Below are positions 42,099 through 54,430 of a stretch of DNA of 64,000 bases, in pieces. Origin of the DNA: Ferribacterium limneticum. Its GTDB lineage: Bacteria > Pseudomonadota > Gammaproteobacteria > Burkholderiales > Rhodocyclaceae. The stretch lies in contig NZ_CP075190.1 of assembly GCF_020510585.1 (NCBI RefSeq), positions 4,276,001-4,340,000 on the forward strand, written 5' to 3'. Made by a program: the position numbers and the translations under genes. Under the pieces are notes generated by a model that was not told where the DNA came from, searched no databases, and saw only the letters and a list, made by a program, of their open reading frames with translations. Numbering within the stretch: position 1 is the first letter of the stretch; each line of letters starts with the position of its first letter.

Positions 42099-43637
42099 AT
42101 GCAGTTGAATCCTTCCGAAATTTCTGAACTGATCAAGAGCAAGATCCAGAACCTGCAAGGCGCATCGGAAGTGCGCACGCAGGGCACCGTAGTATCCGTC
42201 ACCGACGGTATCTGCCGTGTGCACGGCCTGCAAGATGTTATGCAGGGCGAAATGCTGGAATTCCCCGGCAACACCTTTGGCATGGCGCTCAACCTTGAGC
42301 GTGATTCCGTCGGTGCCGTGGTTCTTGGTGCATACGAACACATTTCCGAAGGCGACGTGGTCAAGACCACTGGTCGCATTCTGGAAGTTCCCGTCGGCCG
42401 CGAATTGCTCGGCCGCGTCGTCAATTCCCTCGGTCAACCGATCGACGGCAAGGGCCCGATCAACGCCAAGCTGACCGACAAGCTGGAAAAGGTTGCGCCC
42501 GGCGTTATTTGGCGTAAGTCGGTTTCCCAGCCGGTGCAAACCGGTCTGAAGTGTGTGGACTCCATGGTGCCGGTTGGCCGTGGTCAGCGCGAGCTGATCA
42601 TTGGTGACCGTCAAACTGGCAAGACCGCCGTCGCCGTCGACGCCATCATCAACCAGAAGGGCAAGAACCTTTTCTGCGTTTATGTCGCTATCGGCCAGAA
42701 GGCTTCCACCATCGCCAACGTCGTTCGCAAGCTCGAAGAGCATGGCGCGATGGAATACACCATCGTTGTCGCCGCTCCTGCTTCGGAATCCGCCGCACTG
42801 CAATATCTTGCACCGTATGCCGGCTGCACGATGGGCGAGTACTTCCGCGACACCGGTGAAGATGCACTGATTGTTTATGATGACTTGACCAAGCAGGCTT
42901 GGGGCTACCGTCAGGTTTCCCTGCTGCTGCGCCGTCCGCCGGGCCGTGAAGCTTATCCGGGCGACGTGTTCTATCTCCACTCCCGTCTGCTCGAACGCGC
43001 TGCTCGCGTTTCTGAAGCCTGGGTCGAGAAGGTCACCAATGGCGAAATCAAGGGCAAGACCGGTTCTCTGACCGCTCTGCCAGTCATCGAAACGCAAGCC
43101 GGTGACGTTTCCGCTTTCGTTCCGACCAACGTGATCTCCATTACTGACGGTCAGATCTTCCTCGAAACCGACCTGTTCAACGCGGGTATCCGTCCTGCTA
43201 TCAACGCCGGTATTTCCGTGTCCCGCGTCGGTGGCGCTGCCCAGACCAAGCTGATCAAAAAGCTCGGTGGCGGTGTCCGTCTGGCTCTGGCTCAGTACCG
43301 CGAACTGGCCGCTTTTGCGCAATTTGCTTCCGACCTCGACGAAGCGACCCGCAAGCAGCTGGAGCGTGGCCGTCTGGTTACCGAGCTGATGAAGCAGCCC
43401 CAGTACTCGCCGATGAGCATCTCCGAAATGGCCGTCACGCTGTATGCAGCGGACAAGGGCTACTTCGATGATGTCGAAGTCAAGCGAGCCCTGGAATGCG
43501 AAAAGGCCATGATTGGTTATCTGAAAGCCAACTGTGCTGACCTCATGAACACGATGGAGTCCACAGCCGACCTGAGCGCCGATTCCGAGAAGCAACTTGC
43601 CGCTGGCATTGTTGCTTTCAAGAGCAGCTGGGCCTGA
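42099..43637 (+). CDS. atpA: ATP synthase F1 subunit alpha
   Basis: A 512-residue non-catalytic nucleotide-binding subunit. The P-loop GDRQTGKTA is near residue 170; the alpha-family signature [13 protein letters not shown] lies near residue 365. AGGAG precedes the ATG at 42099. Confidence 0.97.
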   Translation: MQLNPSEISELIKSKIQNLQGASEVRTQGTVVSVTDGICRVHGLQDVMQGEMLEFPGNTFGMALNLERDSVGAVVLGAYEHISEGDVVKTTGRILEVPVGRELLGRVVNSLGQPIDGKGPINAKLTDKLEKVAPGVIWRKSVSQPVQTGLKCVDSMVPVGRGQRELIIGDRQTGKTAVAVDAIINQKGKNLFCVYVAIGQKASTIANVVRKLEEHGAMEYTIVVAAPASESAALQYLAPYAGCTMGEYFRDTGEDALIVYDDLTKQAWGYRQVSLLLRRPPGREAYPGDVFYLHSRLLERAARVSEAWVEKVTNGEIKGKTGSLTALPVIETQAGDVSAFVPTNVISITDGQIFLETDLFNAGIRPAINAGISVSRVGGAAQTKLIKKLGGGVRLALAQYRELAAFAQFASDLDEATRKQLERGRLVTELMKQPQYSPMSISEMAVTLYAADKGYFDDVEVKRALECEKAMIGYLKANCADLMNTMESTADLSADSEKQLAAGIVAFKSSWA

Positions 43638-43654
43638 TTAGCTAGGAGAATTAC

Positions 43655-44515
43655 ATGGCTAGCGGCAAGGAAATTCGCAACAAGATCAAGAGCGTCGAAA
43701 ACACGCGCAAGATCACCAAGGCCATGGAGATGGTGGCCGCATCCAAAATGCGCAAGGCGCAGGACCGGATGCGGGCTGCCCGTCCCTATGGCGAGAAGAT
43801 CCGGCGCGTAGCAGGTAACCTGTCTCATGCTCTGACCGAATACCGTCACCCTTTCCTGGTGAATCGTGAACAAGCCGCTGTCGGCATGATTCTGATCACT
43901 TCGGACAAAGGGCTGTGCGGCGGTCTGAACTCCAACCTTCTTCGTTTGGCTGTGACCAAAATGAAAGCGTTTGAGTCCAAGGGCAATAAAATTCAGGCCA
44001 CTTGCATCGGCAACAAAGGTCTCGGCTTCATGCAGCGCGCTGGCGCGAAAGTTGTCTCGCACGTAACCGGATTGGGCGATACGCCCCATCTGGAAAAACT
44101 GATTGGGGCGGTCAAGGTTCAACTTGATTCCTACATGAAGGGCGAGATCGACGCGTTGTATATCGGCTATACCCGCTTCATCAATACGATGAAGCAGGAG
44201 CCGGTATTTGAACAGCTGCTTCCGCTGTCCAGCACTACAGTCGGTACCGCTTCGCACAAATGGGATTACGTCTACGAACCCGATGCCAAGGCTGTGATCG
44301 ACGATCTGCTGATCCGTTATGTCGAAGCTTTGATTTATCAGGCCGTCGCTGAAAACATGGCCTCCGAGCAATCCGCCCGGATGGTTGCCATGAAGTCGGC
44401 ATCGGACAACGCCAAGACCGTTATCGGCGACTTGAAGCTGGTTTACAACAAGGCCCGTCAGGCTGCGATTACCAAGGAACTTTCGGAAATCGTCAGCGGC
44501 GCCGCCGCGGTGTGA
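43655..44515 (+). CDS. atpG: ATP synthase F1 subunit gamma
   Basis: A 286-residue central-stalk subunit. The N-terminal helix has [30 protein letters not shown]; the C-terminal helix has [35 protein letters not shown] signature. It rotates within the alpha3-beta3 ring. AGGAG precedes the ATG. Confidence 0.97.
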   Translation: MASGKEIRNKIKSVENTRKITKAMEMVAASKMRKAQDRMRAARPYGEKIRRVAGNLSHALTEYRHPFLVNREQAAVGMILITSDKGLCGGLNSNLLRLAVTKMKAFESKGNKIQATCIGNKGLGFMQRAGAKVVSHVTGLGDTPHLEKLIGAVKVQLDSYMKGEIDALYIGYTRFINTMKQEPVFEQLLPLSSTTVGTASHKWDYVYEPDAKAVIDDLLIRYVEALIYQAVAENMASEQSARMVAMKSASDNAKTVIGDLKLVYNKARQAAITKELSEIVSGAAAV

Positions 44516-44522
44516 CGCGTAG

Positions 44523-45947
<1,425 letters not shown>

Positions 45948-45974
45948 TTACACAACGTCGCATAGGAGCTAGTA

Positions 45975-46400
45975 ATGGCTATGACTGTTCATTGTGATGT
46001 CGTCAGTGCTGAAGAATCGATTTTCTCCGGTTTGGTGGAAATCGCCGTGTTTCCCGGCGAAGCCGGGGAACTCGGTATTCTGCCGCGGCACACACCGCTT
46101 CTGACCCGCATCAAGCCCGGCACCATTCGTCTGAAGGTGCCGAATCAAAGCGAGTTCGAACTGGTGTATGTTTCCGGTGGCATGCTGGAAGTTCAGCCCG
46201 ACATGATTACCGTGTTGGCTGATACGGCGATTCGTGCGCACGATCTGGACGAAGCCAAGGCACTGGAAGCCAAGAAGCATGCCGAAGAAGCTCTCGCCAA
46301 TCGGAATGCCGAGATGGATTACGCCACTGCTGAAGCAGAACTGGCGCAAGCGGTTGCCCAGTTGCAAGCTATCCAGCGTCTGCGCAAGCACACGCACTAA
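45975..46400 (+). CDS. atpC: ATP synthase F1 subunit epsilon
   Basis: A 141-residue subunit with the N-terminal beta barrel ([24 protein letters not shown]) and C-terminal helical hairpin that can inhibit ATP hydrolysis. Last gene of the atp operon, followed by a strong terminator. Confidence 0.96.
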   Translation: MAMTVHCDVVSAEESIFSGLVEIAVFPGEAGELGILPRHTPLLTRIKPGTIRLKVPNQSEFELVYVSGGMLEVQPDMITVLADTAIRAHDLDEAKALEAKKHAEEALANRNAEMDYATAEAELAQAVAQLQAIQRLRKHTH

Positions 46401-46418
46401 AGTCCGGGACTCCGGAAC

Positions 46419-46450
46419 AAAAAAGGCAGCCCACTGGCTGCCTTTTTCTA
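46419..46450. terminator. Bidirectional terminator after the atp operon
   Basis: GGCAGCC-CACT-GGCTGCC stem flanked by A-run and T-run on either side, so it works on both strands, ending atpC and the converging ubiJ operon. Confidence 0.9.
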
Positions 46451-46471
46451 TTTCTATTCGCCGCAAAACGC

Positions 46472-47041
46472 TTACAGTCGGGAAATCCGTTTTTCCAGTC
46501 GCGCGATGTCATCCCGCAAACAAGTTACGGCGCTGCCAAATTCAGCCAAGTCCCGACTTGCGGTCAACATTCCCGCCTCTTCGATCGCATATTCGGAGAT
46601 GTTGTCGGCGACTCTGGCGATGGCCTGCTGCATTGCCGCAGCCATCGCTTGAGTGAAGCGGGCAAGACGACGGGCAGGAATGTCGCCAAGTAACAGAGCC
46701 AGGTCGGCCTCGGCATCCCAATGCAAATTACGCAAAACAAATGCGAGGCTCTCGGCAATATCGGCTGAGCCGCCAAGTTTTACTGACGAGAACAATGAGT
46801 CGCGGTCAAATAACAAACGGGCCGGTACGTCGGATGGCAAAGTGATACTCACATCGGGCTCAAGCGCACGGTCACCCGCATGAAATAGGCCACGCTCATC
46901 AATACCCAACCTGAGCACAAAAGGGCCGGACGCAATCAATACCTGTGCCCCTGAGTGGGCCATTAACCGTGCTTGAGCCCAACTCTCACCCTGGATCACA
47001 TGATTCAGGGCTCGAATGGCCAGAGGAGTGAGCACGTCCAT
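46472..47041 (-). CDS. ubiJ: Ubiquinone biosynthesis accessory factor UbiJ (SCP2 domain)
   Basis: A 189-residue lipid-binding protein: an N-terminal SCP2-like domain (ALNHVIQGESWAQARLMAHSGAQVLI) and a C-terminal coiled tail (FGSAVTCLRDDIARLEKRISRL). It scaffolds the soluble Ubi complex that makes ubiquinone. It starts 12 bases after ubiE ends; the ATG 47041 was preferred to an upstream TTG. Confidence 0.88.
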   Translation of the reverse strand: MDVLTPLAIRALNHVIQGESWAQARLMAHSGAQVLIASGPFVLRLGIDERGLFHAGDRALEPDVSITLPSDVPARLLFDRDSLFSSVKLGGSADIAESLAFVLRNLHWDAEADLALLLGDIPARRLARFTQAMAAAMQQAIARVADNISEYAIEEAGMLTASRDLAEFGSAVTCLRDDIARLEKRISRL

Positions 47042-47053
47042 TAAATACAAAAT

Positions 47054-47791
47054 CTAGAACTTGAACCCGCGATGCAGGGCGACAACGCCGAGGGCGAGAT
47101 TGAAGTACTCGACTTTTTCCAGGCCAACCTGTTCCATCATGGTTTTCAGCTCCTCCTGCCCGGGATGGACCCGAATGGACTCAGAGAGATAACGATAGCT
47201 GTCGGAGTCGTTTGTTACCAACTGGCCGACGCGCGGGATCACTTTAAATGAATAGAAATCATAGAGCGGTGCCAGCGGCTTCCAGACCTGTGAGAACTCG
47301 AGTACCAGCAAGCGGCCACCTGGGCGCAGGACGCGGCGCATTTCGGCCAGCGCGGCATCCTTGTGGGTCATGTTGCGCAGGCCGAAGGCGACGGTGACGC
47401 AATCGAACCAGTCGTCAGGGAAGGGGAGCTTCTCCGCATCACACTGCGCCACCGGCAGCATGTAGCCCTTGTCGAGCAGGCGGTCACGGCCACGGGCAAG
47501 CATCGCATTGTTGATGTCGGTCAGCCAGACTTGGCCGCTTTTACCGACGCGCTTGGCGAAGGCCAGCGACAGGTCGCCGGTACCGCCAGCCACGTCGAGT
47601 ACGCGTGAGCCTTCGCGAACACCGCTACGCTGGATGGTGAAGACTTTCCACAACCGGTGCATGCCACCCGACATGAGATCGTTCATCAGGTCATAACGAC
47701 TGGCGACCGAATCGAATACATCGGCAACGCGCCGGGCCTTCTCCTGCTCAGCGACGGTTTCGTAGCCAAAATGGGTTTTATCGTTGTTCAT
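47054..47791 (-). CDS. ubiE: Ubiquinone/menaquinone C-methyltransferase UbiE
   Basis: A 245-residue SAM-dependent methyltransferase with motif [20 protein letters not shown] and family signatures [26 protein letters not shown] and [17 protein letters not shown]. It methylates the quinone ring in ubiquinone and, where made, menaquinone. It lies between DUF971 and ubiJ in a three-gene operon. Confidence 0.96.
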   Translation of the reverse strand: MNNDKTHFGYETVAEQEKARRVADVFDSVASRYDLMNDLMSGGMHRLWKVFTIQRSGVREGSRVLDVAGGTGDLSLAFAKRVGKSGQVWLTDINNAMLARGRDRLLDKGYMLPVAQCDAEKLPFPDDWFDCVTVAFGLRNMTHKDAALAEMRRVLRPGGRLLVLEFSQVWKPLAPLYDFYSFKVIPRVGQLVTNDSDSYRYLSESIRVHPGQEELKTMMEQVGLEKVEYFNLALGVVALHRGFKF

Positions 47792-47795
47792 GATT

Positions 47796-48215
47796 TCAGT
47801 GATGATGGCCGCAGCTTCCGGCGGCCGGACGTGATGATGTGTCGATATCGCGTGACAGCCCCTGTTTTTCGATTTGCGTCAGGTATTCTTGCCACAGTTC
47901 GTCATGATGCTTGCCCAGGTTGTAGAGCATGTCCCACGAATAGAGACCGCTGTCATGACCGTCAGAGAAGACAAGGCGCAGGGCATAGGTGCCGACGGGT
48001 TCGATCCGCTCGATATCAACGTTGCGCTTTCCCGTTTGCAGGGTTTCCTGGCCAGGGCCATGACCGCGCGCCTCGGCGGAAGGGGTATAGACCCGCAGAT
48101 ATTCGAAATCCAGCGCGTAGCTTTCACCTTCGGCGTAGATCAGCTCCAGCCGTCGGGATTTTTGGTGCAGCTTGATTTCGCTCGGTATCGGGGTGTCTCG
48201 ATCAATACCAGCCAT
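47796..48215 (-). CDS. DUF971 (gamma-butyrobetaine hydroxylase N-terminal-like) protein
   Basis: A 139-residue protein with the DUF971 pattern: [20 protein letters not shown], then [20 protein letters not shown] and [20 protein letters not shown]. The extreme C-terminus is CGHHH, a possible metal site. Genes of this family commonly precede ubiE in betaproteobacteria; the function is not established. The stop is 4 bases before the ubiE start. Confidence 0.9.
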   Translation of the reverse strand: MAGIDRDTPIPSEIKLHQKSRRLELIYAEGESYALDFEYLRVYTPSAEARGHGPGQETLQTGKRNVDIERIEPVGTYALRLVFSDGHDSGLYSWDMLYNLGKHHDELWQEYLTQIEKQGLSRDIDTSSRPAAGSCGHHH

Positions 48216-48277
48216 AGTTTTCTCCAGAATGAGGGCGCTAGTTTAGCGCACTCATCGCCGGGCGATGCCGGGATAGG

Positions 48278-49882
48278 TCAAATCACCTGATAGCTGATAC
48301 GGTCGTAATCGGTGCCACGCTGAAGAATATGGTTCATCCGCAGTTGCCATGGCGTTTCCTCCCCGGAAGAGACATCCAGTATCCGGCTCGCCTGATACAT
48401 CCCGGGCGGCAGGACAATTGATCCCTCTTCCTTGATGGCCGGCACCGGCGGCAGCAGAAAGGCGCGAACAAAGCGCTCGTTGTTGCCGGCCTTCATCGTC
48501 GCAACCCGCACAGCGATACCGGTCGGCATGCCGGGCAGGGTGGCCACACCGACGATCAATCCGCCGTCATCTTCCTGCATGAGCCAGGTCGCCTGGACCA
48601 GCAAAAAATGATCGCCATCGTGCGGACAGACCACCATGAGCTGGCCGTGCGATATGCGCATGCCGGCGCAGCTACGCCCCAGGCGAAAGCCGTTTGCCGA
48701 ATGGTTGATGACCGACCATTCGTCGATCGGATAGCTGATCAGCGGCTTGATGGCGGGCGTCTGATCGGAATCGACACGCTCCCCGAAGGTGAACAACTGG
48801 TCGAATTCTCCGCGCGAGAAGGCGGCGGCAGAATCGGGCTGTTCGAACTCCTTGCCAGTGATGCAAAAGTGGATCGCCTCGAAACCGACTGCCACCCTGG
48901 CGATGCCCTCGGTGGCAAAACGGCGAAAGCGGCGAGGTGAGGCTGACTGCGTCCAGGGCCGGGAAAGGTGATCGAGCAGGCCGATCACATGGCCGCTGGT
49001 TTCCTCACCGAGACCAAGCTGCGATGGCGTGATGCGCTGCCGAAGCTGGCTCAGCATGTGATTGATCTGCAGGCCCAGCCGTGCAGTATCGAGCCGCCGC
49101 GTGTCGGCAGATGGCTCGTCGGCGACTGCCGTTGGGTGCAGCGGCGCATCCTTCATGAGTTCGATGACGTAGGCCGGAACCTCGAGGTCATCTTCCAGCT
49201 TGTGAATGGAGACCAGCGGCGCCCACATGCCGGCCCAGCGCCGGATCAGGTTGAGGTTGCGCACGCTGTTGCTGTAGGGGCTGGCGATGTCGATAAGGAG
49301 CAGCGTCGTGTAAGCCGCGGCACAATGGGTGGCTTGCAGGCTGTTCTCGAGGGCATCCTCGACCGGCGTGTAGGCGATGCCCCACTCCTCGGCCGTTTCG
49401 TAAAAACCGTGCAAGTCCAGCCAGATACCGGGCGGCAAATCGCGGCGCGCGCGGTAGTGCTCGAGGATGACCATGCCTGTGTAATACAGGCAGCGATGCA
49501 GAATGGTGGCCATCATGGAGAGGTATTGCGCATTCTCCGAATCCGGCTCCTTACGTTGGGCGCACAGCGCGTAGGCCTTGCCCATCTTGCGCCAGGCGGT
49601 CACTACCTGCTGGAAATAGGACTCTTCTTCGCCAGCGAGGGGCAGTGCCCTGTTGTGATAACGCCGGGCCATTTCCTCCTCGACGAAGCACATCGGCGCC
49701 CGTGCCTGTTCGAGCAGGGCGAGCAGGACGCCGGAATCGGGTGGCGCCATGAGCAGCGAGTCGATGAAGTTCATCAGCTGTCGCTCGGCGACAATCGGGT
49801 TGGCCAGCGACAACTGGGAGAGATAGTTCATCCCGCCTTGCTGATCTGAGATTACGGGCACTTCAACGGCGGTTGTGTTCAT
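48278..49882 (-). CDS. PilZ-like domain protein, c-di-GMP-binding candidate
   Basis: 534 residues, soluble, mostly helical in the first 300. The C-terminal third has a PilZ-like beta barrel with WSVINHSANGFRLGR (the N-x-S-x2-G half of the PilZ signature) and a downstream GDHFLLVQATWLMQ. The upstream Arg pair of the signature is not obvious, so binding of cyclic di-GMP is uncertain. The start MNTTAVEVPV follows a GGGGA ribosome site. It is next to a HIT-protein gene, 11 bases away. Confidence 0.65.
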   Translation of the reverse strand: MNTTAVEVPVISDQQGGMNYLSQLSLANPIVAERQLMNFIDSLLMAPPDSGVLLALLEQARAPMCFVEEEMARRYHNRALPLAGEEESYFQQVVTAWRKMGKAYALCAQRKEPDSENAQYLSMMATILHRCLYYTGMVILEHYRARRDLPPGIWLDLHGFYETAEEWGIAYTPVEDALENSLQATHCAAAYTTLLLIDIASPYSNSVRNLNLIRRWAGMWAPLVSIHKLEDDLEVPAYVIELMKDAPLHPTAVADEPSADTRRLDTARLGLQINHMLSQLRQRITPSQLGLGEETSGHVIGLLDHLSRPWTQSASPRRFRRFATEGIARVAVGFEAIHFCITGKEFEQPDSAAAFSRGEFDQLFTFGERVDSDQTPAIKPLISYPIDEWSVINHSANGFRLGRSCAGMRISHGQLMVVCPHDGDHFLLVQATWLMQEDDGGLIVGVATLPGMPTGIAVRVATMKAGNNERFVRAFLLPPVPAIKEEGSIVLPPGMYQASRILDVSSGEETPWQLRMNHILQRGTDYDRISYQVI

Positions 49883-49893
49883 GATCCCCAGCC

Positions 49894-50325
49894 TTATTCG
49901 ATATTTGCCAGCGCTACCGACACCGCTTGGGCCAGGGCCTCGTCGCTAACCACAGGCCTTGGCGCCTTGCCTTCCCGCCGGACGCTTCCCCACACCGGTT
50001 CCGGAAAATGCCTGTCATCCTGCCAACGCGGGATAACGTGCCAATGGACATGCGGAACCATGTTGCCGAAACTCGCCAGATTGATTTTATCCGGATTGAA
50101 TAATTGGCGAACAACTGATTCGACAGCAAAAACGACGCGCATCAGCAGGAGTTGATGATTTGCCGCCAGGTCGCTCATCTCGCGCACATGATCGTTCCAG
50201 ATGACGCGGCAGAAACACGGGTAATGCGGATCGTCCACCCTGACGACGCGGCAAAGCGCCGACTGCCAGAGAATGGCCCCGCCGGGGTTTATGCACAAAT
50301 CACAGGACTGAGTATCGTTACCCAT
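49894..50325 (-). CDS. HIT-family nucleotide-binding hydrolase
   Basis: A 143-residue histidine-triad protein with motif HVHWHVIPR near residue 91 (H-x-H-x-H theme; catalytic central His) and N-terminal CDLC that could bind zinc. The family cleaves nucleotide phosphoramidates or diadenosine polyphosphates. Upstream of the PilZ-like gene on the same strand. Confidence 0.9.
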   Translation of the reverse strand: MGNDTQSCDLCINPGGAILWQSALCRVVRVDDPHYPCFCRVIWNDHVREMSDLAANHQLLLMRVVFAVESVVRQLFNPDKINLASFGNMVPHVHWHVIPRWQDDRHFPEPVWGSVRREGKAPRPVVSDEALAQAVSVALANIE

Positions 50326-50404
50326 GCCATCTCGCTCCGGATATCCGCGAAGGATTACACCGAAGAAGAAATATCACAAGCCGCGACCGCAAAAGAACCT
50401 GCTA

Positions 50405-50460
50405 TTTCACGGTCAACCGGGTTTACTATGTGAAACGTAAAAAACGGGCAAAAATCAAAG
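50405..50460 (-). repeat. Dispersed repeat, long form (copy 7)
   Basis: Minus strand: TTTGATTTTTGCCCG, T-rich, insert ACGTTTCACATAGTAAAC, then CCGGTTGACCGTGAAA. Its left end overlaps the last codons of the DUF3683 gene at 50455-50460. Confidence 0.85.
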
Positions 50461-53400
50461 AAGAACCCGCTCAATCCCGCCCGTATTGGCCTTGCCGACG
50501 TAATCCGCCATCCAGTTTTCGCCGAGCAGATGCTTGGCCAACTCGACGACGATGTAATCGGCCTTGGTGCCGGCGTCATCGTCGTAACGGGAGAGGCCCT
50601 GCAGACAGGCCGGGCAGGAAGTCAGAATCTTGACGTCACCCGTGAAACCGTCAGCGCGCAGCTTGGCGGCACCGCTTTCGATTTCTTCCTGTTTGCGGAA
50701 CTTGACCTGCGTCGCGACATCCGGCCGGGAATAGGCGAAGGAGCCGGCATCGCCGCAGCAGCGGTCGGTCAGCGGCACTTCCTGACCCATCAGCGACTTG
50801 GTCACGGCGAGCGGCGCATAGACTTTCATCGGCGTGTGGCAAGGGTCGTGATACATGTAGCGCGTCCCTTCGACCCCTTCCAGCTTGACGCCCTTTTCCA
50901 TCAGGTACTCGTGGATGTCGAGCAAGCGGCAGCCGGGGAATATCTTCTCGAACTGGTATTTCTGCAGCTGATCCATGCAGGTACCGCAGGAAACGATCAC
51001 CGTCTTGATGTCGAGATAGTTGAGCGTATTGGCGACGCGGTGGAAGAGCACGCGGTTGTCCGTCGTGATCTTCTGGCCCTTGTCTTCGTCACCCGAGGCG
51101 GTCTGCGGGTAGCCACAGCACAGGTAGCCCGGCGGCAGCACGGTGGTGGCGCCGGTTTCGTAGAGCATCGCCTGCGTCGCCAGACCGACCTGCGAGAACA
51201 GGCGCTCGGAGCCGCAACCCGGAAAATAGAAGACGGCATCCGATTCCTCGGTCGTCTTGCGCGGGTTCCGGATGACCGGGATGACCTTGTCGTCCTCAAT
51301 GTCGAGCAGGGCACGCGAGGTACGTTTGGGCAGGTTGCCCGGCATCGGGCGGTTGAGAAAGTGAATGATCTGCGTCTTGACGGTCGGCGCGCCAACCGTC
51401 GCCGGTGGATGTTTGCGGCTGTCCTGGACGAAGCCAAGCGCCTTCGCCGCCTTGTGGGCCAGACGCTGAGCCTTGAAACCAAAATCCATCATGCCGAAAC
51501 GCATGAGCTTGATGGTCGCCGGATCTTTGAGGTTCAGGTAAGTCATCGCCGCGAAGGTACCCGGGCTGAAGCGCTTTTTTTCCTGCTTGCGCAGGAAATT
51601 GCGCATGGCAACGGAAACATCGCCGAAATCGATGTCGACCGGGCAAGGCTTGACGCAACGATGGCAGACCGTGCAATGGTCGGCAACATCATTGAATTCG
51701 TCGAAATGCTTGAGCGAAATGCCGCGCCGGGTCTGTTCTTCGTAGAGGAAAGCTTCGACCAGCAGCGAGGTAGCCAGAATCTTGTTGCGCGGCGAGTAGA
51801 GCAGGTTGGCCCGCGGCACGTGCGTTGAGCAGACCGGCTTGCACTTGCCGCAACGCAGGCAGTCTTTAACCATGTCGGAAATCTTGCCGATTTCGGACTG
51901 TTCCATGATCAGCGACTCGGTGCCGAGCAGGTTGAACGACGGCGTGTAGGCATTGCCGAGATCGCCGCCGGGCATCAGCTTGCCCTTGTTGAAGCGGCCT
52001 TCCGGGTCGACCTTCTGCTTGTAGGCGCGGAAGGGGCCGAGTTCTTCTTCGGTCAGGAATTCGAGCTTGGTGATGCCGATACCGTGCTCACCGGAAATCA
52101 CGCCATCCAGCCCGCGGGCGATGTGCATGATGCGTTCGACCGCTTTGTAGGCCGTCTGCAGCATCTCGTAATTGTCGGAATTGACCGGCAGGTTGGTATG
52201 CACGTTGCCATCGCCGGCGTGCATGTGCAGGGCGACGAAGACGCGGCCGCGCAGGACTTCCTTGTGGATGGCTTCGATGCGTTCGATGATCGGGCGATAG
52301 ACGCCGCCGTCGAAAATCTTGGCCAGTCGGGCATGCAGTTCCTGCTTCCACGACGTGCGCACCGAGTAATCCTGCAGGCGGTGGAACAGTGTCGGGTTTT
52401 CGGCCCGGTTGGTCAGCTCGCCGGCCACCACGCCATAAGACGCGAAGCGCGATTCGGCTTCGGCCAGCGGCAGGTCGAGGTTTTCGAGCAGCCATTCCCA
52501 GCGCAAACGCACGGCTTCGACGTAATCGATTGCCGCCTGCCGGCGGTCGCCGATCAGGACATCGGTATCGAGCGTTGTATCGCCGCGATGCAGCGGCAGG
52601 TCGCCCCTGAGGAATTCGGAAAGCGCGTCGCACAGGGCCAGCTTGTTCTGCGTCGACAGCTCGATGTTGATGCGCTCGATGCCATCGCAGTAATCACCCA
52701 TGCGCGGCAGCGGGATGACCACGTCTTCGTTGAGCTTGAAGGCGTTGGTGTGGCGGGAAATGGCGGCGGTGCGCGAACGGTCGAGCCAGAATTTCTTGCG
52801 CGTTTCGGCGTTGACCGCGATGAAGCCCTCGGCGGCACGCAGGTTGCACATACGGACGACTTCGGAGGCGGCGGCCATCACGGCATTTTCGTCGTGACCG
52901 ACGAGATCGCCGATCAGGACCATCTTCGGCCGACCATGGCGCTTGGCCTTGGTGGCGTAGCCGACAGCTTTTACGTAACGCTCGTCGAGGTGCTCGAGAC
53001 CGGCCAGCTGAACGCCGGCCGCATGCCCGGCACCGCCCGGCTTGAAGTAATCGGTAATTTCAACGATGGCCGGTACGGCTTCGCGGACCTGGCCGAAAAA
53101 CTCCAGGCAAACGGTGCGCGAGATCGGCGGCATCTTGTGCAGCACCCAGCGGGCGGCAACGATGATGCCGTCGGTACCTTCCTTCTGGACACCGGGAATG
53201 CCACCGAGGAACTTGTCGGTGACATCCTTGCCCAGCCCGATCTTGCGGCAGGCGGCGCCCGGCATGGTCAGGATTTCCTCGCCGAGCAGTTTTTTGCCGC
53301 TCGGGTCGAAGCGCTTGAGGCGGAATTCGACGTTTTCCTGTTCGTGGATCTTGCCGTAGTTGTGATTGACCCGCTCAACTTCCAGCCAGTTGCCATCCGG

Positions 53401-54330
53401 GTCGACCATCTTCCACCAGGCCAGGTTGTCGAGCGCGGTGCCCCACAGCACGGCCTTCTTGCCGCCGGCATTCATGGCGATATTGCCGCCGATGCAGGAA
53501 GCGCTAGCCGAGGTCGGATCGACCGCGAAGACGCGGCCAGCCAGCGAGGCAGCTTCGGAAACCCGCTCGGTGACGACGCCGGCGCCGGTGCGGATGGTGG
53601 CGTAGGGCGTCTCATGACCGGCCAGTACCAGTTCTTCGACCGGGCCGATGTCGATGAGCTTTTCGGTGTTGATGACCGCCGCGTAGGGCGTCAGCGGCAC
53701 GGCGCCGCCGGTGTAGCCGGTACCGCCGCCGCGGGCGATGATGGTCAGGCCGGCTTCAATACAACCACGGACGAGGTGACCAATTTCCTCTTCGGTGTCC
53801 GGATTGAGGACGACGAAGGGGTATTCGACACGCCAGTCGGTCGCATCGGTGACGTGCGAAACGCGGGCCAGGCCGTCGAAAGCGATGTTGTCCTTGCGCG
53901 TGTGCTTGCTCAGGATGCGCGTGACCTTGCGGCGCAGATCCCAGGTTTCGCCAAAACGTTCGGCAAAGCGGTTGACCGCGATGCGCGCCGCATCGACCAA
54001 GCGTTTGACCTTGGCCGCCCGTTCGACGTCCTCGCCTTCGGTCGCTTCGCGCCGCTTTTCGACCTCGTTGAGCCGGTGGTGCAGGGCGTTGACCAGCGCA
54101 TCGCGCCGTTCGCGATTGTCGAGCAGGTCGTCTTCGAGATACGGGTTGCGCTGCACGACCCAGATGTCGCCCAGCACCTCGTAGAGCATGCGTGCCGAAC
54201 GGCCGGTGACGCGCTCGGAACGGAGCTCGTCGAGCACCGCCCAGTTGTCGGCGCCGAGCAGGCGGATAACGATCTCGCGATCGGAAAACGAGGTGTAGTT
54301 GTAAGGTATTTCGCGCAAGCGGGCGGTCAT
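50455..54330 (-). CDS. Giant FAD/4Fe-4S oxidoreductase (DUF3683, FAD-linked oxidase, CCG domains)
   Basis: 1291 residues. In order: DUF3683 N-terminus (about 1-150), FAD-binding type-4 domain ([29 protein letters not shown]), FAD-linked oxidase C-terminal domain ([23 protein letters not shown]), a two-cluster ferredoxin domain ([25 protein letters not shown]) and two CCG cluster domains ([32 protein letters not shown]). It fuses GlcD/Dld-like and GlpC-like modules, so it probably oxidises D-lactate or another 2-hydroxyacid and passes electrons to the quinone pool. The exact substrate is unknown. Confidence 0.92.
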   Translation of the reverse strand: MTARLREIPYNYTSFSDREIVIRLLGADNWAVLDELRSERVTGRSARMLYEVLGDIWVVQRNPYLEDDLLDNRERRDALVNALHHRLNEVEKRREATEGEDVERAAKVKRLVDAARIAVNRFAERFGETWDLRRKVTRILSKHTRKDNIAFDGLARVSHVTDATDWRVEYPFVVLNPDTEEEIGHLVRGCIEAGLTIIARGGGTGYTGGAVPLTPYAAVINTEKLIDIGPVEELVLAGHETPYATIRTGAGVVTERVSEAASLAGRVFAVDPTSASASCIGGNIAMNAGGKKAVLWGTALDNLAWWKMVDPDGNWLEVERVNHNYGKIHEQENVEFRLKRFDPSGKKLLGEEILTMPGAACRKIGLGKDVTDKFLGGIPGVQKEGTDGIIVAARWVLHKMPPISRTVCLEFFGQVREAVPAIVEITDYFKPGGAGHAAGVQLAGLEHLDERYVKAVGYATKAKRHGRPKMVLIGDLVGHDENAVMAAASEVVRMCNLRAAEGFIAVNAETRKKFWLDRSRTAAISRHTNAFKLNEDVVIPLPRMGDYCDGIERINIELSTQNKLALCDALSEFLRGDLPLHRGDTTLDTDVLIGDRRQAAIDYVEAVRLRWEWLLENLDLPLAEAESRFASYGVVAGELTNRAENPTLFHRLQDYSVRTSWKQELHARLAKIFDGGVYRPIIERIEAIHKEVLRGRVFVALHMHAGDGNVHTNLPVNSDNYEMLQTAYKAVERIMHIARGLDGVISGEHGIGITKLEFLTEEELGPFRAYKQKVDPEGRFNKGKLMPGGDLGNAYTPSFNLLGTESLIMEQSEIGKISDMVKDCLRCGKCKPVCSTHVPRANLLYSPRNKILATSLLVEAFLYEEQTRRGISLKHFDEFNDVADHCTVCHRCVKPCPVDIDFGDVSVAMRNFLRKQEKKRFSPGTFAAMTYLNLKDPATIKLMRFGMMDFGFKAQRLAHKAAKALGFVQDSRKHPPATVGAPTVKTQIIHFLNRPMPGNLPKRTSRALLDIEDDKVIPVIRNPRKTTEESDAVFYFPGCGSERLFSQVGLATQAMLYETGATTVLPPGYLCCGYPQTASGDEDKGQKITTDNRVLFHRVANTLNYLDIKTVIVSCGTCMDQLQKYQFEKIFPGCRLLDIHEYLMEKGVKLEGVEGTRYMYHDPCHTPMKVYAPLAVTKSLMGQEVPLTDRCCGDAGSFAYSRPDVATQVKFRKQEEIESGAAKLRADGFTGDVKILTSCPACLQGLSRYDDDAGTKADYIVVELAKHLLGENWMADYVGKANTGGIERVLL

Positions 54331-54430
54331 GGGAGCAGCCGGTGGTCCGTCAAAAGAGGAATTTTAGCGTATTGCGGGGCAGCACGCGGGGACAGGTAGA
54401 CGTGCACCGCGACTCAAAGGTTCAGCTTGC

